A DNA stretch of 64,000 nucleotides from Polytrichum commune (taxonomy: Eukaryota > Streptophyta > Polytrichopsida > Polytrichales > Polytrichaceae): assembly GCA_950295325.1 (NCBI GenBank), contig OX485808.1, positions 14,012,501 through 14,076,500 of the forward strand. Direction: 5' to 3'. The notes below the pieces were generated by a model. The model was not told the origin of the DNA. It worked only from the letters and a program-made list of their open reading frames with translations, and made no database searches. Below are positions 34,590 to 46,108 of this stretch, in pieces (the stretch's first letter is position 1; each line of letters starts with the position of its first letter). Both the position numbers and the translations under genes were made by a program.

Positions 34590-37500
34590 AATAGCATAGT
34601 CATTAAATCAACACCAACCCCCAACACCAACCCCAAAATCACCTACCCTATACCACATACAAACCTACAAAACCTCCATACATCCTTCCTAGACAAACAA
34701 AATCATGCAATATCTAACCTTACATACACACTTAAACAAGAACAACTCACACAACCCCAATGGGAAGAAGCCCAAACCCAATTACAAGAAATAATAAACC
34801 CCTTCAGCCAATGCATCGAACAAACTTGTATGTCCCAACCCACACCTTCACTCCCCCATAGAGCCAAACTCCAAAGAGGATTCCTCTTTAGGCAACAACA
34901 AATAATATGGAAATCTCACCTTAAAACACATCATAACATCTGCAAAGCCATCCACATGGCCTGCCACTACCCCCATACACAACTACACAATAACCCAGAC
35001 ATCAAGGCGCTATTCTCACTCCTAAATATCAACATCCCCCCACTACCTACTAATAACACCGAACAAAAACAATGGATTGAAGACCTAGCCACCATAGACA
35101 AAACAACCAAGGGCGAAGTGTATAAAATCACAGCCAAACAAACCATGATCAACTGCAAAACAACCATAACAAAATATAGAACCCTGCTCAACACTAAGCC
35201 TAGAACCATCCATAAAAAAATATTCCAACCAACAACCGAGAGTTGCCTAGACTATATACAAAATTCCCAAGGACCCATACTAACCAAGCCAACGGATATA
35301 GCCAACAAAACCTTCCTCACCCAACAAGCATCATTCCAAAGGTATGCACCTATTTGTGAAGACATCATAGACCACCCAAAAACATGTATGTACGCAATAC
35401 GTAAATACCCATGGCACACCCAAGATGATATCATACTAGACAAAAGAGGACCACAAGGAGCACAAATCACCACACATTTCACTCGAGAAATTTACGATAA
35501 ATGTCTAAAAATGCTAACCAAAGGCAAAGCCCCTGGACCAGATAATATCCCTAATGACATAATCCTAACACTACCCCCACAATGTCACGATCTTATGTTC
35601 TTATTCTTCCACCAATGCTATAAACAACGAGAAATCCCAACATATTGGAAACACAGTAAAACCAATATGCTACACAAAAAAGAACATCCCATTTAGCTTG
35701 CCAACTATAAACCAATCGCATTAGTAAACACAATCTACAAATTATATACCAACACCATAACGATCCTCCTCACAAGCTATGGAGAACAACACAGACTACT
35801 ACACTTCAACCAATAAGGTTTCCGACCACAAAGCAACACCTCAAGACAAATTCAAACGATCATAGCGGCTCTCGAAGATGCAAGACTCACCAATAAAAAC
35901 ATATACATCACATACATCGACTTCCGGAATGCATTCGGCTCTATTGACCACGCACGATTACTAGCCCTCATGGAAGATCTTGGCTACCCCATAGACGCAA
36001 TCGAAATCGTAGGAAACATATACAAAAATTCCACCACCTCCTTCACAGGCAACCACTTTGGAACAACACCCCCCATAAATATTAGTCGAGGTACTATCCA
36101 ATGAGACACCCTCATCCCATACTTATTTATTATATTCTTAGAACCACTTCTAAGATGGCTAGACAAAGACAATATGGGCTATCACTTCAACACATCCTCA
36201 TCCACATGTACCACATCAACATACGTTGATGATCTAGCCATTATCTCTGACAAAATAGAAAATATACAGCCTCAAATAACTAAACTACAACAATTCGCAA
36301 AATGGACACATATGGACCTTAACCTAGCCAAATGTGCCATCACTGGATGCCCCAACAAATCCAAACTTAAACCTAACACCTTCAAAGCATACATCCAATC
36401 ACAAAATATCACATATAAAACACAAAACCTCCCAACCCTCACACAAAATGAACCCTATATATACCTAGGCATCCAACTAGGGCCATCACTCAAATGGAAC
36501 TTACAAAAAAAAATCACCCTAAAGAAAGCCAAACAACAAGGCCAATTATTAGCCATTTCCCCGGCCAGCCTAAAACAAAAAATCAAAATACTAAACACAA
36601 TCATAAAACCCCGAATTGTATATGCATATTACGCGGTCCCCTTCTCAAAACCTGACATAAAAAAACTATATAAAATAATCAGCAAAATCACAAAAGAAGC
36701 ATGTAACATATCTAAAAGCACGGCCAACATCCTCACACACCTCCCCCACGAAAACTTCAGCATAAATGCCACCTCACTACTACCGGACTACATCCATTAC
36801 ATAGGCCAACAATTAATACAAGCTCTTATTGACCCAGGACAATTAGGCACCATATACCAAGGCCTAACCAAATACATAAGAGCCAAATACGGAGGCTCCC
36901 TACACCTACCTAAACTCAAACAACAAGCCTGCTCAAGATCACCAATAGCACAAACTCTTTTCCTACTAAAAAGAGAATACGAAATACACATAACCACTGC
37001 GAACAAGGCATTCCCTATCAAGCGAACCTCATTAGAATCAGCATGGAGAACCAACCCTGCATATGCTAACCTAACAAACGAATCCAAAACACAATCCCAA
37101 AAATTCCTAGATAAACCTTACACATATGGTATCACAACACTAATACAAATCCAAAACAAAACTAATAACGCCATACTTACCCCAGAAGAATTCCGCGCTA
37201 TATATAAACACGTTCCCAAAACCATAAAGGCAACACTACAACAAGCAAGAGTACTATTCCCACACACACAAACACCCATACCCCAAAGAAACACACAACT
37301 AGAACAACAAACAAACACAACGAACACACAACACACACACTCCTCACAACCCACACTAGGGCGTGCAATACACAAAATAATAAAAGAAAAAACCACCACC
37401 AGAAAAGATAAATGGGGTGCGCAAGCCATAAATAAGTCATATTTATGCCAATGGCAGACCGCGCATAGCACCACGCACCAATGGCGTACAGAAGAAAATC

Positions 37501-37625
37501 TCCTACACCTGGACAACATCCTACTAGACCACAACCTACCAAACATAACCAAATACCATAACAAACACTATATTCGTTAAATTGAGACTTTCTCTAGTCT
37601 CAAATTAATATATGGATCAAACAAC
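34590..37625 (+). mobile_element. LINE A, 5'-truncated
   Basis: Plus-strand non-LTR element. It begins abruptly just after a run of ten C at about 34,580-34,590, without an endonuclease domain, and ends in a 61-bp 3' tail (37,565-37,625) that is shared with a second copy at 42,905-42,965. The coding strand is A/C-rich and G-poor, unlike its neighbours. A CCCTAAACC telomere-like motif lies 200 bp upstream. Confidence 0.8.
34600..37580 (+). pseudogene. LINE A reverse transcriptase (ORF2)
   Basis: The frame runs from the linker before RT through the full RT domain: LTKGKAPGPDNIPND, YWKHSKTNMLHKK, NYKPIALVNTIYKL, GFRPQSNTSRQIQT, YITYIDFRNAFGSIDH, FLEPLLRWLDKDN, the catalytic TSTYVDDLAIISDK and IYLGIQLGPSLKWN, then a thumb and C-terminal region ending YHNKHYIR. 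The catalytic Asp pair of YVDD is kept. Three stops interrupt RT: TAG at 35,696 (before LANYKP), TAA near 35,816 (NQ-stop-GFRP) and TGA near 36,103 (TIQ-stop-DTL, where GGN for Gly is usual). No RNase H follows. It cannot make a full protein and resembles the RT fragment at 3,968-4,260. Confidence 0.88.
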
Positions 37626-38092
37626 ATTCCGTGTTCCGAAACTATATTGAGAACGATCTCAAATATATTATATGTTCTAATATCCCAAATCTATTATGTG
37701 TGGACATAAGCACATGTGGTAGAGCACTCAACACCAACTTCATCTACAAAAACACTTTGGGTAGAGCACTCCAAACTAGTTTCACCCAAGAAACATATAA
37801 AATGATTCCTATTATTAGCATGGTCAATAAAATATAGACATTGCAACATACAAAGTGCATGCAATAAATGCATTTTTCTTCAATGGAAAATTTAGTCCCA
37901 AACTTAATAAAAAAAATGAACTTCACAACTGTATTGAAATATAGTAAATGGATATTCATCCAACCCCAAACAATATAGCATTCGCAAGTTCTACCCAAAC
38001 TTTGACCCAAGTTTGAGGAGCACACATATGAGTAATATATATTCGTCGAATTACAGTTTACACTATAATCATGCTAACACAATCCTACCAAC
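37626..38092. other. No recognisable gene
   Basis: AT-rich spacer between the LINE A tail and the DUF7869-like gene on the opposite strand. A short pair AGAGCACTC-AACACCAACTT and AGAGCACTCCAAACTAGTTT near 37,720-37,780 is repeated. Nothing else is visible; it would contain the 3' UTR of the minus-strand gene. Confidence 0.4.
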
Positions 38093-38095
38093 TTC

Positions 38096-41000
38096 TCATT
38101 CAACGTGGGTTGCTTCTTCTGCGATCCGAGCAAGGTTGTCTTTTGCAAAAGTTATGTACTTTTGAGGGATGGACACTGATCCACTATGATTTTTCCGTGG
38201 TTTCCATGCTATGAATATGGAATCTGTATCTACCCAAGATGGACCATGCTCAGAATCCACCTTCCACCGAAACTTAGGGTTTGTATCCCAGCCTGTATAA
38301 TGCCGAACAACATCTTCATTCCGTGCTGTCGGTCGGTAGTACTCTACTTGTATTTGTCGAAAATGAGGGCTGGAAGTTACAAAATTTGGTTTGGACAAAG
38401 CTCTTGCCACCCACACTGGCTTTGCATATGTCTCATCTCCAGGACGCAAAATGAGCATATAACCTTCATGACAATCCACTGCAATGCGGAAAGATGGTGG
38501 CGGACGACTACTAGCAGGCCCCACGTAATGGTCGTCCACATCAAACTCCTCTCGAACCTCTCCATTTCCCAAAAGACTAGCCTCTGAAGCTTGTACATTG
38601 ACACGTGTTTGTGGCCAAAACCCATGCCTTAAAGTAAGGGGTGTATCTTGATGAAGGTTTGCCAAAGCGCCACGAACACGTGTCCAATATTGTATCCAAC
38701 TTCCGTAACGAAGCCAACACGATCCACCAACATCCGCTACCCTCAAACTCTCCCAATATTGTATGAAGCCTGATATGCCTTTACAAATGTCCTCCAAATT
38801 CTTCATGGGTATTGGTTTGCAAGGCTTAGGCTCTCCGTCAGGCAACATCGTCCTTCCTTCCCCATCAACACGCCATACAAGGAGACCCTCCGGCGGGCTC
38901 CAGTCTTGTGATGTGCACAACAACTTGTATTGCATGGCGGGGACACCATCGTCACGCACGTAGAACCGAAATTGTTGTGCCTTCGTATGCCCGATCAATC
39001 GGTGAGCTCCGCTTCGAATATACGGTTCTATAAATGCCTTGAAGTCTGGAACCTCCTCGATCATATGGGGGATGACGGGAATGTTTTCCAAATCCATGTA
39101 CGACTTCATCAACAATGGGATTGTTGGAAAATCCTCCTCGCGCAACTTCATGCTCCACCGCCCAAAGGACGCATCAATATCATCGTGCGTATGGCCTACC
39201 AATAGAAAGGACACAAAAACCTCCTTGAAAATGCCTTTCGCAACCAACAACGACCAATATGCAAAAACATATCTACTTTTATTGTCCTTCGCACAATTGT
39301 CCAATTGGACACGCAGAGTTGGGGGCAACTTCTTGGCAATCACATCTTCACTTGGTGGCTCCGGCAATGAGTGCACGCATACATCTCTTCCATCCAAGAC
39401 CGCTTCATATAGAGGTGTTGATCCCGAGTTTTCAAATAACAATCTTGATGAATAGGACGGCGGTTTCTCCAAATCACGTAAAAGCTTTGCAAATGACCCT
39501 ATCGTGTGGTTTGAATCCGCCAGATACAAATCAAGAGCATAATGAGCATATTTGACATCACCATGCCCATGTGCAATCATTCCTGCAAAGGCAACCCAAT
39601 GGTTTAATATTCAACTATAACACCAAAAAATTCACATGGTGTACATGTATGGCCCCAAGTACAAACCTAAACGCACAAATTTGTGTTTAGGTAATGCAAT
39701 GCAATTGTTATCAAAATCACCTGTAACCGAAACAGGAAGCTTAAAAAGGCCGTCCGTGGCTTTTATTCGATTTGCAAAACATGGTGAGGCTGTTTTGGCA
39801 TGGTCCATCTTGTCATGGATGATTGTAAGGACTTCCAAAGGCCTGGAGATGGACAAAGCTCTATTTGTGTAGTAATCATTACGGTGTGCCTCTTGCATGT
39901 TCACATGCTTGAAATAGTTCATTTGATGTGCGGCATAGGACTCTGTCCCCATCGTGTGTGCATCTCGAAGGCGTTTCAACTTCTCGCATTTGGAACAACG
40001 GGCAAATTTGTCGCCTCGTCTTTTTGTGATGTATTCGCTAAAGTGAGATTTTTTGATAGCACTCAGTTTCGACAACGAAATTGGGTCCAACCCGGCCTTC
40101 TCGCCAACTGCGTTTACGTCCAACAATATGTCTTTCCATTTCGTGCCTGTAGGAAGAACCTTCTCCACAACCTTTTCACCGGTTGCGAGTGTGCGTGTTT
40201 TGTGCGGCATTGCATCGGCAAGGGGGACAATGATGGTTGCCAAAGTGGCTGTTGCTTGTCTCGTTGCTTCTCTTGGTTTCTTTAAGCCCATGTTCCCATG
40301 GTGACGGGCACGGCGGCCTTCATTGGCATACGCGGCTTGTCTATAAAATTCCGCTTTCGACACACCATGAATGGTGTACCATGCCGTACAACACACGTCT
40401 ATGCTCTCAAGGGTGATGACCTTGCGACCCGCTCCGTTCACATGTATCGCCCTATGGACATCAAGTTTTTTGGTGGATCTTAGACGGAAATCTCCAAGCC
40501 ACATTTTTTCACGGATGGCCTTCAATTTATCTCTTGGGAACAATTGGCAACAACGATGTACACAACAATCCTTCGTAGCAACTTCTCTAATAGACTCCTC
40601 ACAGAGCAACCTTTGACATTTACACTTATTTGCAGACGGAGTAGGACGTGTCAATGTTTCGTACTTCCGAAGGCCTTTGCGTGGCCGAATGTTTGCTTGG
40701 AGCTCCTGTTGGATTTGGACGTGTCGTCGCTCATGGTCGCGCAAGCTAACCCCCTCAATTGTCACATTCCTCAACGGCCACCTTCGCAACGAGAACCTAT
40801 GAGTTGGATTGACTTCCGAATGTACGAGTGATTCCAATATAACAACTCCAACATCCTCGGTGCCAAGGGGGTGTTCATCAATGCAATCTTGTGGATGTGT
40901 GTTACAACAAATACCCTCCGCCACAGCAACTCCACTGTCATTAACAAGTACCACATCCAAATTCACCCATGAAGCTCGTGAAAGCCCCGCACATTCCACA

Positions 41001-41164
41001 ATGGGGCAAAAAGGGTCAGATGGCGAAGGACTCCCCAAATGACCTTCATCTGCACTGTCATCAAAACTATCCTCCCCGACAATGTCTAGCTCATCCCCAG
41101 ACAGAGATTGGGTGCTGCCCATGTCTTCAGAGAAGGAATCCCCTCTTCCACCAACTCCCTCCAT
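38096..41164 (-). CDS. DUF7869-like, transposase-derived(?) protein, two exons
   Basis: Exon 1 (41,164-39,667) and exon 2 (39,582-38,096) join with GT-AG sites (CGTTTAG|GTTTGT, CTTTGCAG|GA) to read KFVRLG-MIAHGHGDV, giving about 995 residues. The N-terminus is acidic and Ser-rich. A Cys-rich region follows (NKCKCQRLLC, KDCCVHRCCQLF, then DVCCTAWYTIHGVSKAEFYR), like the region before DUF7869 in known proteins. SKCEKLKRLRD supplies another Cys pair. In exon 2 QLDNCAKDNKSRYVFAYWSL and FLLVGHTHDDIDASFGRWS carry the Asp, Asn and Asp residues of the DUF7869 block, probably an RNase H-like fold related to transposases. The start at 41,164 (MEGVGGRG) is chosen because an acceptor-like TGTGTAG precedes it; 41,185 is possible. 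There are no internal stops, so the gene may be functional. Confidence 0.65.
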
Positions 41165-41365
41165 TACGCCTACACACATGCACATGAAACCTCAACAAAC
41201 ATGGACACAACGTAAGGGTCCAAAAGAATCAAATATTGGAAAATGCAAAACATCACGATGAATGGGGACACTGAGGATCAAGACATTTGCAACACAAATG
41301 CAATGTGAGCTCCCAATACTGTGCGCCAGTCCACAAAATGTTCCACAAAATATTTTGGGTGGGAG

Positions 41366-42150
41366 TTTGGGTCAGCCGACCTAAACCCTGTGGCACCAGG
41401 GATTGAGGGCCATCCCCACCTTGCCCGTGGGATAGGGTCGGGTTCCGGTCGACCGACTCAAACCTTGTACAATGATGGGTTGAGGGCCATTTAGAATTCC
41501 ATCACACTGTGGGGAAAACTTTGGGTCGACCGACCCAATCCTTGTCATGGTCAACTACAACCGCCGAAACTGGGGAAGGGGTTTGGGTCGACCGACCCAA
41601 ACTTTCACAGGGTAAACCCACCCACACTCAGAAGGGGTTTGGGTCGGTCGACCCAAACTTTCACAGGGTAAGTCCACCCACACCGGGAAAGGGTTTGGGT
41701 CGGTCGACCCAAACTTTCACAGTGTAAATCCACCCACACTGGGATGAGGTTTGGGTCGCTCGACCCAAACATTACATATGATGGGATAAGGTTCCTACTA
41801 TGTCCGTCCAAACCTTCTGAGTACCTTGGGTAAGGGCCATTAACAATTCGTTCACGATGTGCGAAAAAGTTTGGGTCGACCGACCCAAACCTTCTAAAAG
41901 GTTTTACGATAAACGCCCACAGTGGGGTAGGGGTTTGGGTCGACCGACCCAAACCTCACAAGGGTCAGAGTAGACCCCCCCCCAACACTAGTGAAGGGGT
42001 TTGGGTCGACCGACCCAAACCTCACAAGGGTCAGAGTAGACTCCCCCCAACACTAGTGAAGGGGTTTGGGTCGACCGACCCAAACCTCACAAGGGTGAGA
42101 CTAGAACCCGCCCACACTACTGGAGGGGTTTGGGTCGACCGACCCAAACC
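41366..42150. repeat. Array of TTTGGGTCGNNCGACCCAAA palindromes
   Basis: About twelve copies, near 41,370 (decayed), 41,461 (decayed), 41,520, 41,591, 41,637, 41,694, 41,750, 41,867, 41,934, 41,999, 42,065 and 42,128. Arms are 9 bp and the central two bases vary (AC, GT, CT). The last four sit in a regular unit of about 65 bp (with CTCACAAGGGTCAGA between). The middle ones sit in units of about 57 bp (with TTTCACAGGGTAA between). No gene runs through the array. Confidence 0.95.
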
Positions 42151-42189
42151 TCACAAGGGTCAGACTGGAACCCGCCAACACTAGTGTCG

Positions 42190-42837
42190 ACCGACGTATA
42201 ATACAGCGTATAATGCGGCGTATAATGCAGCGGATATTGAGAGGTGTGTGGAATTTCAGCTCATTGCAAAGTTCACTGCGGACTTGCATGCTGTGGATAG
42301 GTCCTCATGAACAGCAGCGTGAACGAACCTCGAAGTACAGCTCCGACTAAGAGTTCTCTCTACGAATTCAGGAGTGGGAGAAGAGCAAAAAGAAACCAAC
42401 TTTTGGGGGGTGCGCCCCTTTATACTATCCACCTCCACTTGCCCGACTTCCTCATTGGATGCCTTTCCCGCCTTGTTATTTCAAACCTCCTGACAGAATT
42501 CCCCGTTTTCTGTTTATTGTAGAAAATGCGCATCTTTCAATGCCCCTCTCATACCCCAGCCGTCATATGATTTAGTCTATGATATTTAATCTTTTTTTGG
42601 TTTTGTGTGTATATGACATACGACATTGGGAGGAAGGGTGGCGGCCACATTAATTTTTTCAAGTGTCACAACGGTATATTTTAACCAATATGTATACCCA
42701 ACCACAACTCCATTCAATGCTTTCAAGTGCAAACCTATTTCGGTGGGGTTGGGGCCATTTGGAGGCTGCAATTATGAGAGAGTTTCCAAGGCTTGAGGCC
42801 ATTGTCATGATGAATAAAATTATTTATTTGTCTCCCC
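42190..42837. other. No recognisable gene
   Basis: Starts with a short tandem CGTATAATGCGG-like repeat (42,195-42,235). The rest carries short frames only. Nothing assignable. Confidence 0.4.
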
Positions 42838-43350
42838 TAAACCCTAAACCCTAGAACATTGCTCTATTATCTCGCATGGAAGTGTGGCAATGATAAACGT
42901 ATGTAACACTATATTCGTTAAATTCAGACTTTCTCTAGTCTCAAATTAATATATGGATCAAACAAAAACTTCTACAATGTCACCCTAATGCATCATATAC
43001 ATATTAAATGATGATATTGATCTACTTTAATTCAAACATTACGGTATGGCATTAACCAATATGTAGACAAAAGAAGTCTAAACATTGTGTAACGCCTTAT
43101 GGTAAGAGTCACTAAATACAATAGTTAAAGTGGTTATGAAGATCCTCGCAAGGGGAATTATTAATTTTGAAATCAAATTATGTCATGACAAAGTTCATTT
43201 ATTGTTCCAAATCTGAATTTGCAACAATGCAAGTGACAAGAGCTTTTATATATAATATGTTGTCATCCCTAAACCCTAAACCCTACAATATTGTCCTCTT
43301 CTCTCGCATGCAAGTGTGGCAATGACGAATGTATGTGGACATCGATAAGG
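42838..43350. repeat. Duplicated segment with telomere-like motif
   Basis: Copies at 42,838-42,904 and 43,266-43,338 share CCCTAAACCCTAAACCCTA, then ATTGTC/ATTGCTC, TCTCGCATG and AAGTGTGGCAATGA, ending in GTATGT. The left copy stops at GTATGT where the LINE tail begins; the right copy continues. So the LINE tail occupies a site that is empty in the right copy. Confidence 0.75.
42905..42965 (+). mobile_element. Isolated LINE 3' tail (61 bp)
   Basis: Matches 37,565-37,625 at 60 of 61 positions: AACACTATATTCGTTAAATT, CAGACTTTCTCTAGTCTC, then AAATTAATATATGGATCAAA. It is a severely 5'-truncated insertion of the LINE A family. TGAGACT...AGTCTCA forms a hairpin in the LINE A copy; here one stem base is changed (CAGACT). 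Confidence 0.85.
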
Positions 43351-43446
43351 GGATACTAACTACCAATGTCGCTTTTTAGTTCAATATTTCCATGCTAATT
43401 GAATCCATCCTCAAGTTCACTTCAAGCTTACTAATGTGTGTGAACA

Positions 43447-44280
43447 AAACATCCAAAGTTGAACCCTAAACCCTTATAACATCCACAACATGAAATTATA
43501 CGTATTGACTAAACCATACACCAATTAGTATATCATGTTTAGACGTTCCAAATAACATATTCACATGATCAAGATTGTGGTCACTATAACCTTCCTATTA
43601 GACTCTTCTTAATATATAAACAACATTTCTTATATCTTTCTCCATTATCTAATATACGTGGAGGGAACAATGAACAACAACACGATTGCTTGCATGGCTT
43701 CATTTGATGTTGTGCTTAACCGATTTACGTTTATATCACATTCCATATATTAAATACATCACGAACCATAGTTTATTGGCGACTATGTGATTCATCAAAG
43801 GGAGCAAAACATCCAAAGTTAGACCCCTAAGTCCTAATAACATCCACAACATGAAATGCTATTTGAATAAACACAAGACCAATTAGTATATCACGTTTAA
43901 ACGTCCCAAATAACAACTTAACATACTCAACATCATCTTTACTATAACCTTCCTATAAGACTCTTCTCACCAGTAAGTCAATGTTGTACGTTAATATTGG
44001 ATAGATTAATATGTTATAACCATGACTCCTAAACCCTAAACCCTAAACCCTAAACCCCAAATCTTGTAGTTGTTCAGTGCTACCTCCATATACAAACAAC
44101 ATCAAGTTTGTCTTGCGCCATTATCTAATATACTTGGAGCGAACCTTCAATAACAACATGATTGCTTGAAGGGCTTCATATGATGTTGTGGTTCTCCGAT
44201 TTGCTTTTATATCACATTCCAAGTACATATATCACGATCCATGATTTATTGGCGACTATGTGATTCATCAAAGTGAATAT
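43447..44280. repeat. Diverged tandem duplication, two units
   Basis: Units start at ACATCCAAAGTT (43,449 and 43,810) and share TAACATCCACAACATGAAAT, CCAATTAGTATATCA, CTATAACCTTCCTAT, GACTCTTCT, TTATCTAATATAC, GATTGCTTG, TTTATATCACATTCC, and end TGGCGACTATGTGATTCATC. Unit 2 is about 110 bp longer because of a segment containing four telomere-type repeats. Confidence 0.8.
44029..44058. repeat. Interstitial telomere-type repeat
   Basis: About four tandem CCCTAAA units (TTTAGGG on the other strand), the plant telomere motif. Shorter runs occur at 42,838-42,856, 43,266-43,284, 1,663-1,680, 2,046-2,060, 34,377 and 45,789. Confidence 0.85.
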
Positions 44281-44640
44281 CTAGGGGATACCCTAGAAAA
44301 CTTGAGCATGTTAGCATTTTGAAATAAAGATCATGCAATTCCAAACCCTCACAATATGCACTTGGGGAAGGTATTCATTTAGGCTCCACATTCAAATATC
44401 CTCAATTTCCGAATTTCATGTTGGGGGGTGGGGATTGTCTTTTTTATTCATTGCATATTGTGTGAGTTGTTGGCATCAATGGTAAAGTCTATTGTATTTG
44501 GCACGTAATTGTATTTTTTTTATAACGTGCTCAAACAAACGAGAAACCAATGACTTCAACTTGTTTGGAAAATTTAGTTAATGGTGTCATGTAAGTAGGA
44601 ATTAAGTATTAGTGTTAGCATAAAGTTGCGTTGTAAAGAT

Positions 44641-45598
44641 GTATTAGTTGTATAAATGGTTTAGTTTTTTAGAATACCTCATTTGATGTATACCTTAGGC
44701 TACTCCAAAGTCTATTCAAAATTGTACTACCCGCTAAGGGTTTACTCCTTAGAGGGATGGGAGTTAGGGTTCCCCGTAACCCTATTCCCGTTGCTGCCCT
44801 AATCACGTTGGCACCCTATTCGCGCGGTTGGGGGCCAATTCCCGAGGGTAACAAAATCCCAGCCGCCAAGCATTCTCCTCCTTTCTCTCTCTCTCTCCCG
44901 CCAACCTTTCGCTCCGCGCCTCTTGTGGAAGCGCCGCCTCTCCTGAAGCGCCGTGGCGATTCAGGGTGGCGCTTTTCTTTACATTCCTTCTCCACCCTTT
45001 TTTCTTCTCCTTCCCTCCCTTCTCTTGCTCTAGCGGGAGATTGCACTAGTGTTGCAATATATAGCATTGTTGAAGTGTTTTCCAGATTGTTGAAGGGTTT
45101 TCCAACATTCTGTGTGAGCTTTAGGCAGTGCTTGCGAGAGTTCGAAGTGCGGATGAGTGCATGTGAGTGCTTGTGAGTGCATGTGAGTGCTTGTGAGTGC
45201 ATGTGAGGGCTTGTGAGTGCATGTGAGTGCTTATGAGTGCATGTGAGTGCTTGTGAGTGGTTGTCAGATTAGGAAGTTCTATAAGAGATACAAAAGTGAT
45301 ACAAAAGTGCTTTCAGAGATTTAGTTATTGTTTTGAGAGATTCAGTTGTTGTTTTAACAGACTCAGTTGTTGTTTGAGAGTTACAATTGTTGTTTGAGTG
45401 ATTCTGAAGAGACTCAGGAGTTGTGTGAGAGATTGTGGGTTTATTGAGAGATTCAAGAAAGGTTTGAAATCTTTGGTAGTTGTTTGTGAGTTTTAGCGTG
45501 TCTGCGAATAGGAATTCACTGATTTTGTCTTAGTCGAAGAAGAACACTTGTTCAAAAGCAACCATCTGCAACGACTACAACAGAAACCCTCAGCAAAG
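44641..45598 (+). promoter_or_regulatory. Putative promoter and noncoding first exon of the ParB-like gene
   Basis: A weak TATAAAT lies at 44,651-44,657 and a CT-repeat pyrimidine patch at about 44,885-44,905. A frame of 139 codons at 44,757 has no recognisable product and ends in a tandem repeat. A donor site AAAG|GTATTG at 45,598/45,599 pairs with the acceptor TTTGCAG at 46,108, directly before the ATG. So a 5' UTR exon ending at 45,598 is likely; its start is unknown. Confidence 0.35.
45151..45262 (+). repeat. 20-bp tandem repeat GAGTGCATGTGAGTGCTTGT
   Basis: About five and a half near-perfect 20-bp units, each made of two 10-bp halves (GAGTGCATGT and GAGTGCTTGT). It lies in the presumed 5' UTR exon. 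Confidence 0.9.
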
Positions 45599-45720
45599 GT
45601 ATTGTTTTTCAAGGGGTTCCAATATGTGTTTCTTAATTGACAGTGTTGTAGCATACACAATGCATAAGCATTGTATATGCTACATGCCAAGTTTAAAAAA
45701 CTATATTAAAATAGAACAGT

Positions 45721-45871
45721 TTGGGGAAACGACCCAAACACAGCCTATAGTTTGGGTCGATCGACCCAAACAGCACGATGTGCTTTGGGTCCCTAAACCC
45801 TAAACACAGCCTATAGTTTGGGTCGATCGACCCAAAGCACATCCTGCTGTTTGGGTCGGTCGACCCAAACG
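45721..45871. repeat. Palindromes in the 5' UTR intron
   Basis: Three good copies of TTTGGGTCGNNCGACCCAAA at about 45,750, 45,817 and 45,851, and one decayed copy at 45,721. The centres AT at 45,750 and 45,817 make perfect palindromes. A further decayed copy is at 46,061. Two stand in a short duplication with CACAGCCTATA between. Confidence 0.9.
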
Positions 45872-46108
45872 CAACCTCTACAGTATAAACTTTTCAAGAA
45901 ATCCTTGATGACAATATAAAACGCAAATCCACCTAAGATAACGAAATACCATATAAACATATAAATGAAGTTCTAAAATAACAAGACACTATCCAAAAAT
46001 AAATGCGTTGATGCATTACATTTCCCTTCCATCACGTGACATCTAATCTATTGTGAAGAAGTTTGGGTCGAACGACCGAAACTAACATCCTTGCTTCTTT
46101 CTTTGCAG

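Noticed and set aside
35696-36103. Alternative genetic code (stop codons read as amino acids)
   Set aside because: TAG, TAA and TGA all occur within RT at positions expected to hold different residues, and the other elements use these codons as normal stops; simple decay is enough.
37118-37564. Cys/Val-rich minus-strand frame
   Set aside because: It is the antisense shadow of the LINE A coding strand, a result of its A/C-rich composition.
41605-41952. 115-residue minus-strand frame with GSVDPN repeats as a gene
   Set aside because: It is the read-through of the palindrome array and has no splice or start context.
41366-42150. CRISPR-like array
   Set aside because: Repeats are short palindromes in a eukaryotic, intron-rich context; the spacers are themselves repeated and no cas genes exist. 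It is a minisatellite of palindromic units.
44757-45176. 139-residue frame MGVRVPRNPIPVAA as a protein gene
   Set aside because: It overlaps the pyrimidine patch and the 20-bp tandem repeat, has no recognisable domain and lies upstream of a donor that pairs with the acceptor before the true start; it is more likely a 5' UTR.
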